Shown piece after piece: positions 50,533-61,799 of a stretch of 64,000 nucleotides of DNA. Numbering within the stretch: position 1 is the stretch's first letter; each line of letters begins with the position of its first letter. Below the pieces are notes generated by a model that saw only the letters and a list, made by a program, of their open reading frames with translations, was not told the origin of the DNA and did no database searches. Source of the DNA: Merluccius polli (Eukaryota > Chordata > Actinopteri > Gadiformes > Merlucciidae); NCBI GenBank assembly GCA_030340625.1, contig JAOPHQ010003976.1, positions 342,001-406,000 on the forward strand, written 5' to 3'. The translations under genes and the position numbers were made by a program.

Positions 50533-52004
50533 CAGTGTTTCCCCTACTATGTATTCAGCAGTGGCGCAGCGCCACTGCTGGAAAATCAGCGCCACTGCAA
50601 AAATCTTCACATGATCGGTATTTAGCTTAACTACAACGTCATCTTGAAATTGCCAAGCGTTAAAGGGGAAATGAACCCAAAAACAACACTATGCTCCAAC
50701 ACTATATTTCATCACATGAATAAAGTTGATTGTGCTGCCATCAAATGTACTAACTCCATATAAAAAAGAAAAGAATTTAACGGCTACAGTAACGGTGATT
50801 TGACGCGTCATCAAATCACCGGAAGAAAAATGCAGGACTACAAGTTATGAACGTTCTGAATGTGAATCTTCAGGAGAGCAGCCCTCTCGGACACACACAC
50901 ACACGGGTTGAAATAAGGCTGTTTTACTCGCCAAATGCGAGTAATTTTTGTATTTGTCGAGTAATTTATGAAGACCACTCGCCACTCTGGCGAGTAATCT
51001 AAGAATTCGCCGCGATTGCCGCGGACCCGCCAGCAACGGACCCACTAGCCGCGGACCCGACCGCGCAGCACCCACCGCCGTCTACAATCGCTGTTAACAG
51101 CATGTTACAGCGGTAACAGCATGTGTGTGTCCGAGAGGGCTGCTCTATTCGGACACATTACTATGAAGCCCCGGTGACGGTGTGGGAGTGCGGATGATAA
51201 TAAAACAGCGGTAACAGCGATTGTAGACGGCGGTGGGTGCTGCGCGGTCGGGTCCGCGGCTAGCGGGTCCGTTGCTGGCGGGTCCGCGGCAATCGCGGCG
51301 AATTCTTAGATTACTCGCCAGAGTGGCGAGTGGTCTTCATAAATTACTCGACAAATACAAAAATTACTCGCATTTGGCGAGTAAAACAGCCTTATTTCAA
51401 CCCCTGTGTGTGTGTGTGTCCGAGAGGGCTGCTCTCCTGAAGATTCACATTCAGAACGTTCATAACTTGTAGTCCTGCATTTTTCTTCCGGTGATTTGAT
51501 GACGCGTCAAATCACCGTTACTGTAGCCGTTAAATTCTTTTCTTTTTTATATGGAGTTAGTACATTTGATGGCAGCACAATCAACGTTATTCATGTGATG
51601 AAATATAGTGTTGGAGCATAGTGTTGTTTTTGGGTTCATTTCCCCTTTAAGACAACATTTTCAATATTTTTTGCCCCAATCAATTTCTACCAATAATGTA
51701 AATAAAAGCTTAAAATTAACACAAAAGAAAAACATGAGTAATCCTGTCTAAAATTATAAAATCAAGATTTCTGTTTCTGACCAGTTCAAGGTACGTGCTC
51801 CAATATTAAATCTGTTGATGGTATATCATATTTGTCTCAAAATGTCAATTTCTATCCACAAAACTTGCCAGAAGTTATGGTTTAAGGGGTTATTAAAAAA
51901 AAAAATCTTCCGGAGGTGAATGCCCCCAGACCCCTGCGCGCCGCCGCGTGCGGCTTGCCTCCGTAACAGCACCACTGCTGGAAAAATTTCTAGGGGAAAC
52001 ACTG
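50533..52004. mobile_element. hAT-like element inside the LTR element
   Basis: Starts CAGTGTTTCCCCTA and ends TAGGGGAAACACTG, a perfect 14-base inverted repeat. Flanked by ACTAC on both sides, which is shorter than the 8 bases expected for hAT. It contains a TTAA-flanked foldback element (50664-51646), leaving only about 490 bases of its own. Subterminal CAGCGCCACTGCTGGAAAA motifs occur at both ends. Confidence 0.8.
50664..51646. mobile_element. TTAA-flanked foldback element with about 430-bp arms
   Basis: Flanked by TTAA at 50660-50663 and 51647-51650. Ends AGGGGAAATGAACCC and its inverse. The left arm (to about 51096) and right arm (from about 51215) are nearly identical inverted copies, with a spacer of about 120 bases. 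The two mirror open frames (50845-51075 minus and 51233-51472 plus) are the two arms read outward and are not two genes. TTAA duplication is typical of piggyBac-type elements. Confidence 0.85.
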
Positions 52005-55000
52005 ACTACTATTGGTGAACCCTGACCCACACACCTCTGGCATACATGTTATTAATGCATGGTAAATCCATCAAGACATGTCACAAGAAATGGATGAATT
52101 GGACCAGGAACTCCCTGACACCATGGCTACAAGAGGGCTCATGGGACTCCCAACAACCTACACTGCATTGGAGTGGTATTGACAGCCCGCAAATCAAATA
52201 TATTCAAGATTGGACAAACCAAACATCAGAAATGCATCTCAGAATGGCTAGCACAAGCCGAGAAAAGGTGGATACTAAAGAAGACGCTCCAGGTGGAAGA
52301 TAAGAAGGTCTTAAACGTCAAGGATGACAACACACCACCACCACCACACACCTACCAAGACACATGCCCCATTCGTACTCCTCCAAGTGAATCTATCCTG
52401 CACCCAAGCTTGGATTCTGTGAAAAACCCTGTACACCAAATGGTGGTGGAGGAGGAACATCCAGGACTACATCAAGAAAACACAAAAAGACAGACAATAT
52501 CAATTTCAACCCCTGCCACAATGGATAGAAGAAGTACAAGCAATGGTATGAAGAAAACAAGACCTTTATATTTTGACACAGATGACGACAGCCACGAAGA
52601 AGACAGGGAAGAAGAAGGCAACACTTTTCAAGTGGTAGCACTGGTTACCCTCTCTAACGGCCATTTAAGCACAAAACAATTTGGACGATTTGGAAGACGC
52701 CATGAGAAGGATACAAATTGACCACCAAAATAAACGCACCAGCAAAGCAATAAAAGAGGCAGAACAGGCACTGGCAATCCTGGAGAAAAGACTGGAACAG
52801 GCATCAATCTGAAAATCACGGTGTGCAAGAAAGCCAACTAATCGTTATAAGGCACCGCTATCAAACAAAGATTGTGATGTAAGAGACAAGGAAGACAAAG
52901 AAAAACATAGACGAAGAGACGACAAGCCCAGAAACCAGCCCAGACAGGAACAATGGACATAAAGAACACAAAAGGCCAAGAGATAAAGAATTGGCCCCCA
53001 TGCAACTGCTGCCATCTATTCATGCAGTACACGCCATGGGGCCACACTGACTGCTAACCACTGGTCAAGCACTCTGTGGGGACATCCAGCAAGTCGTGGC
53101 CCGCATGGCGGGTCATATAACAGAGGACACAATCAGGGCTCACAAGGACAAATATCAGAAACCCGTTCAATGCCTTCAGACCTGCTGTATGGCAAGTGCT
53201 AAGACAAATCGCTCCAACACAACTGGATATGACCAAACTGACACAAACCAACCTAGCTGACAACTAGGATGTGGATGCATTCCCAAGAAGCAAGAAGAAG
53301 GGCAGCACCAGACTGGAGAACCATTGAACACATCAGCAGCCACAGTACTCGTTTGCCCACCTTATGCGAAGAGACAGAAACTAGAGGACATGATACGATT
53401 GGACTCAAAGACATGGGAAGAGCAAAGAGCAGACATGATACACTATATAAAAAGGCAGAGAGCCTCTGAAAAGGCAAAAAAAGAAAAGACAGGTTACAAA
53501 TTAACCTGATAAAGAAACAACTGGCTGTCCTGGAAGAAAAAGACCTACACTGAGAAGCACCACCACTAATGTAAACGGCAATACTAACTCAAATCCCAAC
53601 ACAAATGGCACTTCAACAAATGGAGCCACCACAACAACTGCAATAACTACAGCAACAATGGTACCCTCCCTGACCTGGACAAATGCATACTGGGAACTCA
53701 GATACTTAACAGTGGCATGGTCAAAGGAGAGACGGTTAAAGAGACAAAGTGATGAGAAGACAAGGCCGTGGAAAAGACTATGCCCAATCAAACGGGCGAT
53801 GCTGGGGATGCAAACAAACAGGTAATTTCAGGGACCAATAAGCTGTTAACCCTGGCAATACACCTTTGCCCAATGGCAGGGAAACCAGCCAACACAACAA
53901 CAACAAAGCTATGCATGGGCTCAACCAAGCCAAAACAATTCACGAAGATGGTGACAAGGCCCAGCAGAAGCCAGTTATTGCATATGGGATGACGTAAACT
54001 ATAGCAGTGTTAAAAAATAAATAATAATAAATAATTGAAAAAAGGGTGAAAACAAATATGGGGGGAATGCCATTAACACCATCTCAGCTGAGATTGCAAA
54101 TTTTGTAAATGTACGTTGTCCAGTCTTTTGAAGACCTCTCCAGAATTGTCCAATCCAGATGTTGCAGACTACCAAGATGGCACCCAAACCTCATGATGAA
54201 ATGGAATGGGTCTACACCAGCTGCGAGATAGAGCCAATTATCTCAGTGCATGTTCAAACATTACCTCATCACATTACTGCTATTAACACCAAAGGAACTT
54301 TAAACTGAGTAAAATGATTTAACCAGTCATTATTTAAGCTAATCATTAATTGTTTAGCAATTAATAATTTGTTGAAAGTGTGGTACATTTGAATACTGAT
54401 TTAACCTATTGTAATGAACGTGGTTGTCCTAATATTTTGCGATAACATTTTAGGAATTGTAGTTTAATTATTTAAGCATGCATGCGCGCGCACGTTAGCT
54501 AGCTCTGTCCTACTTGAATCCCAAGCTAACCGATGAGTGTAATGTTATGTAAGATGGCAAATGTTGGCCAATCTAATTACCCTAAACATATCAAAGATGG
54601 TTAAAACAATAACATACAAATAGCTGTAATCTTCTTACCTCAATGTGTTTTTTGAGATTATAGGCTGAATTCTCGTAAGCCGACGATATAACGTACACGG
54701 CAAACAAAAGTTTGCATTGCATTTGCACGCTGTCTCCTTTTCTCCCCATTTTCTCCCCCTGTATGTGAAGAATTCTTGCACATGGGCACTCGTCTTCTGT
54801 CTTTTCTCCATCTGGTTTCTGTTTCTTCGTTTTCTGTTTTTAAATTATTATTGTTTTTAATTCAGTACTGGTCACCTCTCCAAACCTGTGCCTGGCTGCT
54901 GCAGGGTTTTTTTCCCGTTCGTATTTAAATGGTTCATTGGCCCGTTTGCGATCGGTTGATAGCCTTATTGGTTACAAAAATACAGATTAAATGTTTGAAT

Positions 55001-55240
55001 ATAATTCAAATTGTAGGCATACTAAGTAGCGAATTATGATTTTAAAAGTAGTGAAATAGATTACTACTTAAGAGTAAAATTACAGACTTGAGCAAATACT
55101 CATAAAAGTAGTACCCAAAAAAATGACTTAATTACAGTATTGTGAGTAGTTGTAATGTTACTTCCACCCCTGTTTTTCAGATATGGGATGAGGGTTTTCT
55201 TGTAATATTTTAATTGGTGATTGCTTATAAGTCTCAGAGT
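52005..55240 (+). pseudogene. Interior of the decayed LTR element
   Basis: A-rich plus strand with several broken frames: one at 52173-52721, Pro/Thr-rich then Asp/Glu-rich, others up to about 53992. A Lys/Glu-rich coiled-coil-like stretch occurs at 52730-52810. It has the feel of a Gag-type reading frame, but I cannot name a domain. Confidence 0.4.
54990..55171. mobile_element. Transposon end ...TTACTTCCACCCCTG
   Basis: The stretch ends GTTGTAATGTTACTTCCACCCCTG, resembling the inverse of a CAGGGGTGGAAGTAAC terminus common on fish hAT-like elements. The opposite end was not found. Confidence 0.45.
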
Positions 55241-55599
55241 AATGAAGAAGGATATATTTATAAGTATACTTTAAAATATCATATGCCTTAAAACTAGGCC
55301 CCACTCAAACTATATACTGCTGTGTTGTGTCCTCTCTGGAAGCAATTGAGGGATTGGGATTAGCATTTAAATGTGAGCCACCACATCCTAACCCGGCGCA
55401 TTTTGGGGCAACATTGAAAAAAATTCCTTTCTAGGTAAAAAATGAGATTATAGCAGATTTATGTTCCTCTAGTTGTTTTCTACGTCTCAACTTATTTTCA
55501 AAACTGAGTTTGATTTCTAAATATTAGATACATATTGTATATATAATACAACAATATACAGTATACAACAAAAGAAACACTTTATATAGCCCATAGGCT

Positions 55600-55621
55600 C
55601 CCCCCCCCCCCCCCCCCCCCT
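55600..55621. repeat. Poly-C tract
   Basis: About 21 C residues. Confidence 0.9.
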
Positions 55622-55639
55622 CATGGGTATTTAGGGCTA

Positions 55640-56090
55640 CCCATTCCAGAATAGAAAGAACATAGCTAATGATTTAAACAGCATTTTATCATAGTAAATA
55701 ACACTTTCTTTATCAAAATTTGATGGATGACTAACAACATTGACTTTGAATCTATCAACACATTTCCTGTTTGGATTTGGTCATATAAAATTGTATCTTC
55801 CAAATTCAAACTCTTCTCACGCAAAATCTTTCAGTTTCCAGAATACCGGGTATCGTGACAGACAGTACAGTGGATTTAATAAAGTGAATATATAACCAAT
55901 TAACTGTGTCCATGTATTATATATCCTATTTTTTCATGCACAAATGCTAAAGAAAAAGATAATGCGCTGTTCAAAGGAACTGTCAGATAGTGTTGCCATC
56001 ATTTCTGACATTTCATGCACATTCAGCTTAAAACAGAACACACAAATAGGGAGTCACAACTAAGAGCACATTTGAAGCATGTAACCATAT
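55640..56090. other. Intergenic, no gene seen
   Basis: AT-rich DNA without recognisable features. Confidence 0.5.
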
Positions 56091-56123
56091 ACCATATTAT
56101 ATGCATATACTGTATACATATAC

Positions 56124-56126
<3 letters not shown>

Positions 56127-56181
<55 letters not shown>
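56127..56181. repeat. (TA)n microsatellite
   Basis: About 27 TA units. Confidence 0.95.
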
Positions 56182-56184
<3 letters not shown>

Positions 56185-56458
56185 AAATCTACTACATATA
56201 AATATATGTTAATATGTTGTGCTATTCAACATGCTCATTATTATAATCTGTATAGTTTTGAATGAGCCTAGATCTGGGTCATTCATCCATATATCATCAT
56301 GTATGATTCATTATTATTGCATTATGAGTTATTCGGATTAGTCTGACTGCTCTTGAGTGCTCTTGAGTGCTCTTGCTCTTGCATTGAAAGCGTTGTAATT
56401 ATGTGGTATTCATTAATACATAGGATCTCAAGTACATATAGTATATTTTTATTTTATT

Positions 56459-56640
56459 GGGGGCAGGTAGTCTAGTGGTTATGAGGTTTGAGTCCCAACC
56501 TAACGGTTCTGGTTTCAAATCCCAATGTCCACAGTCCCTGTAGGCATTCTTGAGCCAGATGCCCTACCCTACCTGCTCATTAATAACAAGATGGCTATAA
56601 GGAGCTTTGGATAAAAGCGTCTGAATGGTAAATATAATAA
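56459..56640 (+). mobile_element. tRNA-derived SINE
   Basis: The head GGGGCAGGTAGTCTAGTGGTTATGAGG looks like a tRNA A-box region, and GGTTTCAAATCCC at 56511-56523 is a B box. The body has TTGAGCCAGATGCCCTACCC and the tail TTTGGATAAAAGCGTCTGAATG. Same family as the copy at 44.9 kb and the best preserved of the set. Confidence 0.85.
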
Positions 56641-57469
56641 TATATAATGTTTCAAATCTACTTGATACCATGTATTTATCGTTGCGGTTTCCAACAGTAA
56701 TCAGCCAGTTCAAGGTTCCAACCGAATACGGTGGAAATGTTAACCCTAAAGTGAAAGTGTTAAGAGTTAACCTGCCCAAAAAGCCATAATCGCCCAGAGG
56801 TAATTGTCCAATCACAGGCAGGAAGTATCATTAGACCCTTTTAACACCCACGTCCTGGACTTTGTCTTCTTCTACACCTTAATTTACCTTAAAATACAGA
56901 CTGAGCAAAGGTACCGCTGCCGCCATTATCCTGCCAATCAGGCAGTGTGTGATAACCCTAGCCCCGGTTCTGTTGTTATGGAAACACAATGCCTAGTCTT
57001 GTAACCCCAGATCCAAGATGGAGGACCACAGCACAGAGTTTCTTCTCTGTGGAATAATTATGTTTAGTTAGCGTAATTGTAGATGACTCTCACCTTCCCA
57101 TAAGCATTTCAATGTACTATATATGTATATTTGATAATTAAACACTTTGACTTTAAATAAAACGAGCATACAGGAGAAGCTGAAGACGAAGGTTGAATTT
57201 ATGTGTGCATGCGTGTAATTAAAAAGGGAAATTGCTTTGTTTAAAAAAAAAAAGAAGCTTGCTGTGATTTCTAATTAAAATAGACATTGTCTTGTCCTGT
57301 TCACTCTATAGCCGAGCCAGATAAACTCAATCGAATCTCTTCATGATTTCTCATTTATTTATTTTTGCAGAGTTACAGGGATGGGATTCAAGGTGAACAG
57401 GAGTATCACCATCAATCATTGAAATGTACTGGCATGAATAAGCATATATATATATATATATATATATAT

Positions 57470-57531
57470 CAGGGCTCCAAACCGGTTCAAGGAACGAAAA
57501 CCGAAAACGAACAGAATTTTACGAGGAACGG

Positions 57532-57577
<46 letters not shown>

Positions 57578-58003
57578 CCAAATGGTCTTCAACTGTTCCG
57601 GAACAGAAACGTTATTCTGAAATCCCCAAAACCGGTTAATAACGGGTTTTTTTCGTTCTCTATATAGCCTATAAAATTTCACAAAAGCATAGCCTATTTC
57701 ATGAAAAAAAAAAAAATTCTGGTTGCCGCGTTCACTTCGCCGCCCGCTAAGCTCAGCTGTCACAAATTCCCACCACCACCCTGGTTATATACCAATAACT
57801 ATTATGGTCTGTTATAAGGTATCAACCACAAAAATAGACTAGGCCCAATAACACTGCCGGAACGTTAAGAATGAACGTTATTTTACGTTCCGAACCGGTT
57901 CAGGAACGATATGTTGGTGGCGGAATGCAAGAACGAAAACGTTAAATATACCGGTTCCGTTCGGAGCGGAACGATTGAAAAATAATTTTGTTTTCAAGCC
58001 CTG
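57470..58003. mobile_element. hAT-like MITE in a TA microsatellite
   Basis: Starts CAGGGCTCCAAAC and ends GTTTTCAAGCCCTG. Inside are several GGAACG and CCGGTTC motifs on both strands and a private (TA)n run (57535-57573). TA repeats flank both ends, so it inserted in a TA run and the target duplication cannot be delimited. Confidence 0.75.
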
Positions 58004-58098
58004 ATATATACTGTATATGTAGAGAGATATGATGACAAAAAACCAATCGTTTCAATCAAATACCCAAATCAATATGATGTAAAAATATGACAATTTAG

Positions 58099-58130
58099 TG
58101 TGTGTGTGTGTGTGTGTGTGTGCGCGTGCG
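58099..58130. repeat. (TG)n microsatellite
   Basis: About thirteen TG units passing into a CG-containing run. Confidence 0.9.
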
Positions 58131-58359
58131 TGTGATCAGACTAACAGCTTTGTCTCAGTTTGATTGGGCAGAAAATCACCACGCCGCCTGGGACGTTAGT
58201 ACCGGAGGTAATAACGCAGCGTTTACCTCAACTCCCCTCCTCCTCCTCCCTTATTGTCTCCTTAACTTCACGCCGTGCCTGTCTCTCTCTCTCCCCCTTT
58301 CTCCCCCCCCCCCCCCCCCCCCATCCCCATCCCCATCCGTCCCTACTTTAACTCTGACA

Positions 58360-58700
58360 GTTGGACAGGTCTGTGTAAGACGCCGGGGGTATTTCACATC
58401 TGCACGGTGCCCATTTACACCCCGGAGTGCTCCTAATGGCTTCACATCTCCCCTAATGGCTTTTAATGGCCACTTACGTCGCTGCGCTCCTGCGGACGTT
58501 TTAAAGACAGCGATTGCGCTCGCGGGCGGGCCACGCGTGCGCATCACGCGTGTGTGCGCACGCACGCGTGGCCCCGCGAGCTCATCCGTGACGGCGCGTG
58601 AGCGGCTGCGCGCCTTTGTGTTGGGATTGCAGATTACGCTCGCGGGTCTGTGACGCGGAGCGCGGAGGCGCCACGTGACACGAGCACAGCATTTTATTGG
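58360..58700. other. GC-rich patch, no gene seen
   Basis: CpG-rich stretch with ACGCGTG/CACGCGT motifs near 58535-58570. It could be an unmethylated island or a promoter, but I see no exon. Confidence 0.35.
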
Positions 58701-58894
58701 TTTTATTGCATTGGTTCTGTGAATCATATTCACGTTTTTAAACTAGAGAAAGAAATAGAAAATTAAAGGTCCCCTATTTTACCACCAGGTGTGACGTTGA
58801 TTAGCTATTACAAGCCATGTCAAAATCTAGAAACCCTCTAATGACATCACAAGTGGGAGTGTCCACCCAGATGTATGATAGCTATAGATCAGCC

Positions 58895-59361
58895 CATAGA
58901 CATAATATACGTAGACGCCTCATGACGTGCTGGAACGTAATCCAGCGTCGCCGCCATATTGGTTGGGTCTCTTCACTCTAGTCTAGCATAGGAGTCAACG
59001 GAGAGCAAGCTATGCCAGTGTTTTGTGCAGCTTACGGTTGCAATAACCGGCAGTATTGACACCAGATGACAGCGTAGGATTACCTTTCACAAGTAAGACT
59101 GAACAATAATTGTGTTTTTTTGTTTTTTTTACTTTATTTTAGCGTCCTGTATCATAACTAAATCTCTGCCGTTTGTAACAAACCAAAAATCTGGTAAGAA
59201 TTCGGGGAGTTATGATTATTGTAGTTGGGGATACACTTCCTCAGTAGAAATAAATGCACTGGGGGCGCACTGGGGACCCATCCAAGATGGCGGCCGCGCT
59301 GATACGTCAGCTCCAACAGGCAGCGTCAGTCTATGAGGTGTCTACGTATATTATGTCTATG
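58895..59361 (+). mobile_element. Non-autonomous element with THAP-like exon, nested
   Basis: 467 bases flanked by the exact 8-base duplication GATCAGCC (58887-58894 and 59362-59369). Termini CATAGACATAATATACGTAG and the perfect inverse. Inside, an ATG at 59012 reads MPVFCAAYGCNNRQ, the C-X4-C start of a THAP zinc-binding domain. After a stop, AGGATTACCTTTCACAA (RITFH) abuts a GTAAGA donor at 59093. THAP plus an 8-base duplication is the combination expected for P-element-like transposons. Confidence 0.78.
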
Positions 59362-59498
59362 GATCAGCCTACCAGCCTACCGAGTGGACTGTACCAACTG
59401 GTAGGCTGATCTATCTATCATACATCTGGGTGGACACTCCCACTTGTGATGTCATTAGAGGGTAGATTTTGACATGGCTTGTAATGGCTAATCAACAT

Positions 59499-59928
59499 TA
59501 GCCTGGCAAGCCAGACCCACATCAGAAAGATGTAGGGTCTGGCAGTGTGGGCGGGATAAACGGTTGTCTTTCAAGTTCCCTCTGCACGCAATAGGATAGC
59601 GCTTCAACCAATCAGAGCAACGAAGACGGTGACGTAGTCAGAGCGAGTCAAGAATAGTGAAATAAAATGTTAACTTCAAGTCTTGAAGAGTCGGGGCCAA
59701 AGCCGAGTCGAAAGACAGCTGTTCGCCAGGAGCAGCCATTGTTCACCTCTAACATGGAACCATCGCAACTCTGTCGTCATGGTAGCCCGGCTTCCGATTC
59801 CGCCCCTCACGCTGTGATTGGCCTGACAGATTTTCTGTTTCCAGCACCGAAAAACGACGACGAAGGGCTAGACCCCCTGGCTGCAAATTAAATTTGCTGC
59901 CGCTAGGGGCGTCTAGATTTCTAGGCTA
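59499..59928. mobile_element. MITE TAGCCTGGCAAG...CTAGGCTA, nested
   Basis: 430 bases, with ends TAGCCTGGCAAGCCAGAC and GTCTAGATTTCTAGGCTA. Flanked by AATCAACAT at 59490-59498 and 59929-59937 (8-9 base duplication). An internal open frame at 59667-59891 has no recognised domain. Confidence 0.78.
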
Positions 59929-60090
59929 AATCAACATCACACCTGGTGGTAAAAATAGGGGACCTTTAAACAACGTAATTTGTTGTATAGTTGTATCATT
60001 TGCTGTTGAAAATAATGGTGTAATATTTAACTTTGTTTAATGAATCTGCATAGTTTTAATTGATATGTTCATTGTTAATAATATACTCGA

Positions 60091-60507
60091 AGGGCGTGTT
60101 CACCCCTAGCGTTTTTTTTTTTCTGCCAGTGCTCGTTTTACATTATATTCCTATGTAGCACAGCGTTTTTGGAAAAAAGCCCCGGCGTTTTTTTAAACGC
60201 CTCTCTGCGTTTTTTTCTCTCCGCACCGAGCGTAAAAAAAAGTTGAAAAAAGTTCAACTTTCAGGAAAAAAGCGCCCGACGTCAGGCGCTTTTTTGACAA
60301 CTGACCAATCACAAGTGGAACATTGACACTTGGATACGTAGTAGGCGAGTAACGTCGGGGTCTAGAATGGGTTCGTTGCTAGGCGATAGAAAAAACACTC
60401 TCGGCGCTTTCAAGGACAAAAAACGCTGCCAGCTTTTTTTTTTTATTGAATAAACGGTCGGCTCAACTTTTCCCTATCACAAAAAACGGTAGGTGTGAAC
60501 ACGCCCT
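60091..60507. mobile_element. MITE AGGGCGTGTTCAC...GTGAACACGCCCT
   Basis: Inverted termini of at least 13 bases, extending imperfectly through CCTAGCGTTTTTT and AAAAAACGGTAGG. The interior is full of GCGTTTTTT/AAAAAACGC hairpins. Target duplication unclear. Confidence 0.78.
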
Positions 60508-60800
60508 AAGGCTACATCAACACTAATACGTTTTTCGGTTTTACGCGGCGGTTTAATATGAAAATTACCTCCATCCACTAGCGTTTCAGCACCATTTCAG
60601 ATTGTCTACTCTGCGTTGGTTCCGGTTTTCTTCCGGAAAGGGTCACGTGATACTGGCGTGACGAATCAGGGAACAACACGTTGTGACTGATGAGACCCAA
60701 TCAGGAAGTGAAATGTGGGTGTCTGCGTCATCAGTTTCTAAAATCTCTGTATCCGCCCGTCCAGACTGGTCCAGACTGAAATAAACTTACATTTTCACGG
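60508..60800. mobile_element. Possible MITE half starting GGCTACATCAACACTAATACG
   Basis: Directly after the preceding MITE. Starts like a family of fish miniature elements (AGGCTACNTCNACACTAATACG), but no right end was found. Confidence 0.35.
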
Positions 60801-60953
60801 CAATGAAATAAACAAGTAACTTTTTCTTCTTGGCTCTTGGCATCTGGAAGCTGCAACGCTGTGCACAGCTGGTACGAATGACAGTGAGGTCATCTACGGG
60901 TGCCAATTTATCAACAATTCAATGCCATGTTAACAAAACGTAATACTTTATGG

Positions 60954-61030
60954 CAGGGGTCCCCAACTACTTTATCATAGCAGGCCACTTTTAAAATGCC
61001 TTGGGAAACCGGGGGCCCCGTCGCGCAAAC
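60954..61030. mobile_element. hAT-like terminal fragment CAGGGGTCCCCAACTA
   Basis: CAGGGGTCCCCAAC is a terminus seen on many vertebrate hAT-type elements, followed here by GGCCACTTTTAAAA. The other end was not found. Confidence 0.5.
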
Positions 61031-61483
61031 CAAACACTTATGGTGTGACAGGTTGAAATGTTTTCAGATGAATAATTGAGTTACATTAATAGCCTACCAA
61101 TATTGTTAACAAGTTACGTAAATACCAGTAAACAAGAAATATGGTCAATCAGTTATGGGAATATTTATTAAATTGATGTTTGCTCTTTAGTCCTCCAAGT
61201 TTACACACTGTAATCCACTGGTACCGGTTGTATTTAGAGCTGATTGAGATTTATGGCTTTGGACAATGCTTAAAAATGAAAATTGATTTTCACTTTAACT
61301 TCATTATTGTATGGCGCCGCCACCGCTTCCCTGAGGTCCCGTAGTCATAGTAACGCCCTGTTAGTGTGGCACTGCAAGGCGCACAAGACAGCGGCAGCCC
61401 TGAATTACCTGCTTAAAGCAGGTCACATTAGGAGAATCATGTCCCCATAGTATTGCATATTAGAAGTAGGGGCCCCCGGTGGA

Positions 61484-61748
61484 CAGACATTACAGATGCG
61501 GTGGACATACATTACAGATGCGGTGGACAGACATTACAGATGCGGTGGACAGACATTACAGATGCGGTGGACAGACATGACAGATGCGGTGGACAGACAT
61601 GACAGATGCGGTGGAAAGACATGACAGATGCGGTGGACAGACATGACAGATGCGGTGGACAGACATTACAGATGCGGTGGACAAACATTACAGATGCGGT
61701 GGGAAGACATTACAGATGCGGTGGACATACATTACAGATGCGGTGGCA
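61484..61748. repeat. 22-bp minisatellite
   Basis: Twelve or so copies of ACATTACAGATGCGGTGGACAG with few substitutions (TTA to TGA, GGACAG to GGAAAG or GGACAT). Confidence 0.95.
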
Positions 61749-61799
61749 TTTCACATCGCCAAAGACATGGACAATTCCTTTGTATTTTGTAGTTTGTTA

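Larger units (their letters stand above)
49697..55385 (+). mobile_element. Decayed LTR element with nested DNA transposons
   Basis: About 125 bases at 49697-49820 (TATTTATAAGTATACGTTAA, ATCATATGCCTTAAAACTAG, GTCCTCTCTGGAAGCAATTG) recur in the same orientation at 55245-55370, so they look like LTR copies. The 5' copy runs on to about 50334 and contains AATAAA at 50235. After it comes CATTTGGCGAGCCAGCCAGG, in the place of a primer-binding site and repeated once 32 bases on. The inner part (52005-55240) has only broken open frames. I recognise no RT or integrase, so the family is unresolved. Confidence 0.6.
58767..59965. mobile_element. TTAA-flanked foldback element with two nested insertions
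   Basis: TTAA at 58763-58766 and 59966-59969. Ends AGGTCCCCTATTTTACCACC and its inverse. Inverted arms of about 130 bases include GTGGGAGTGTCCACCCAGAT and its inverse. It is split by a P-like/THAP fragment (58895-59361) and a MITE (59499-59928), each with target duplications. Confidence 0.82.

Noticed and set aside
50845..51472. Two near-identical open frames facing away from each other, which look like a duplicated gene pair
   Set aside because: They are the two arms of one inverted repeat in a TTAA-flanked element. The translated sequence is low-complexity and ends in a CA/TG run.
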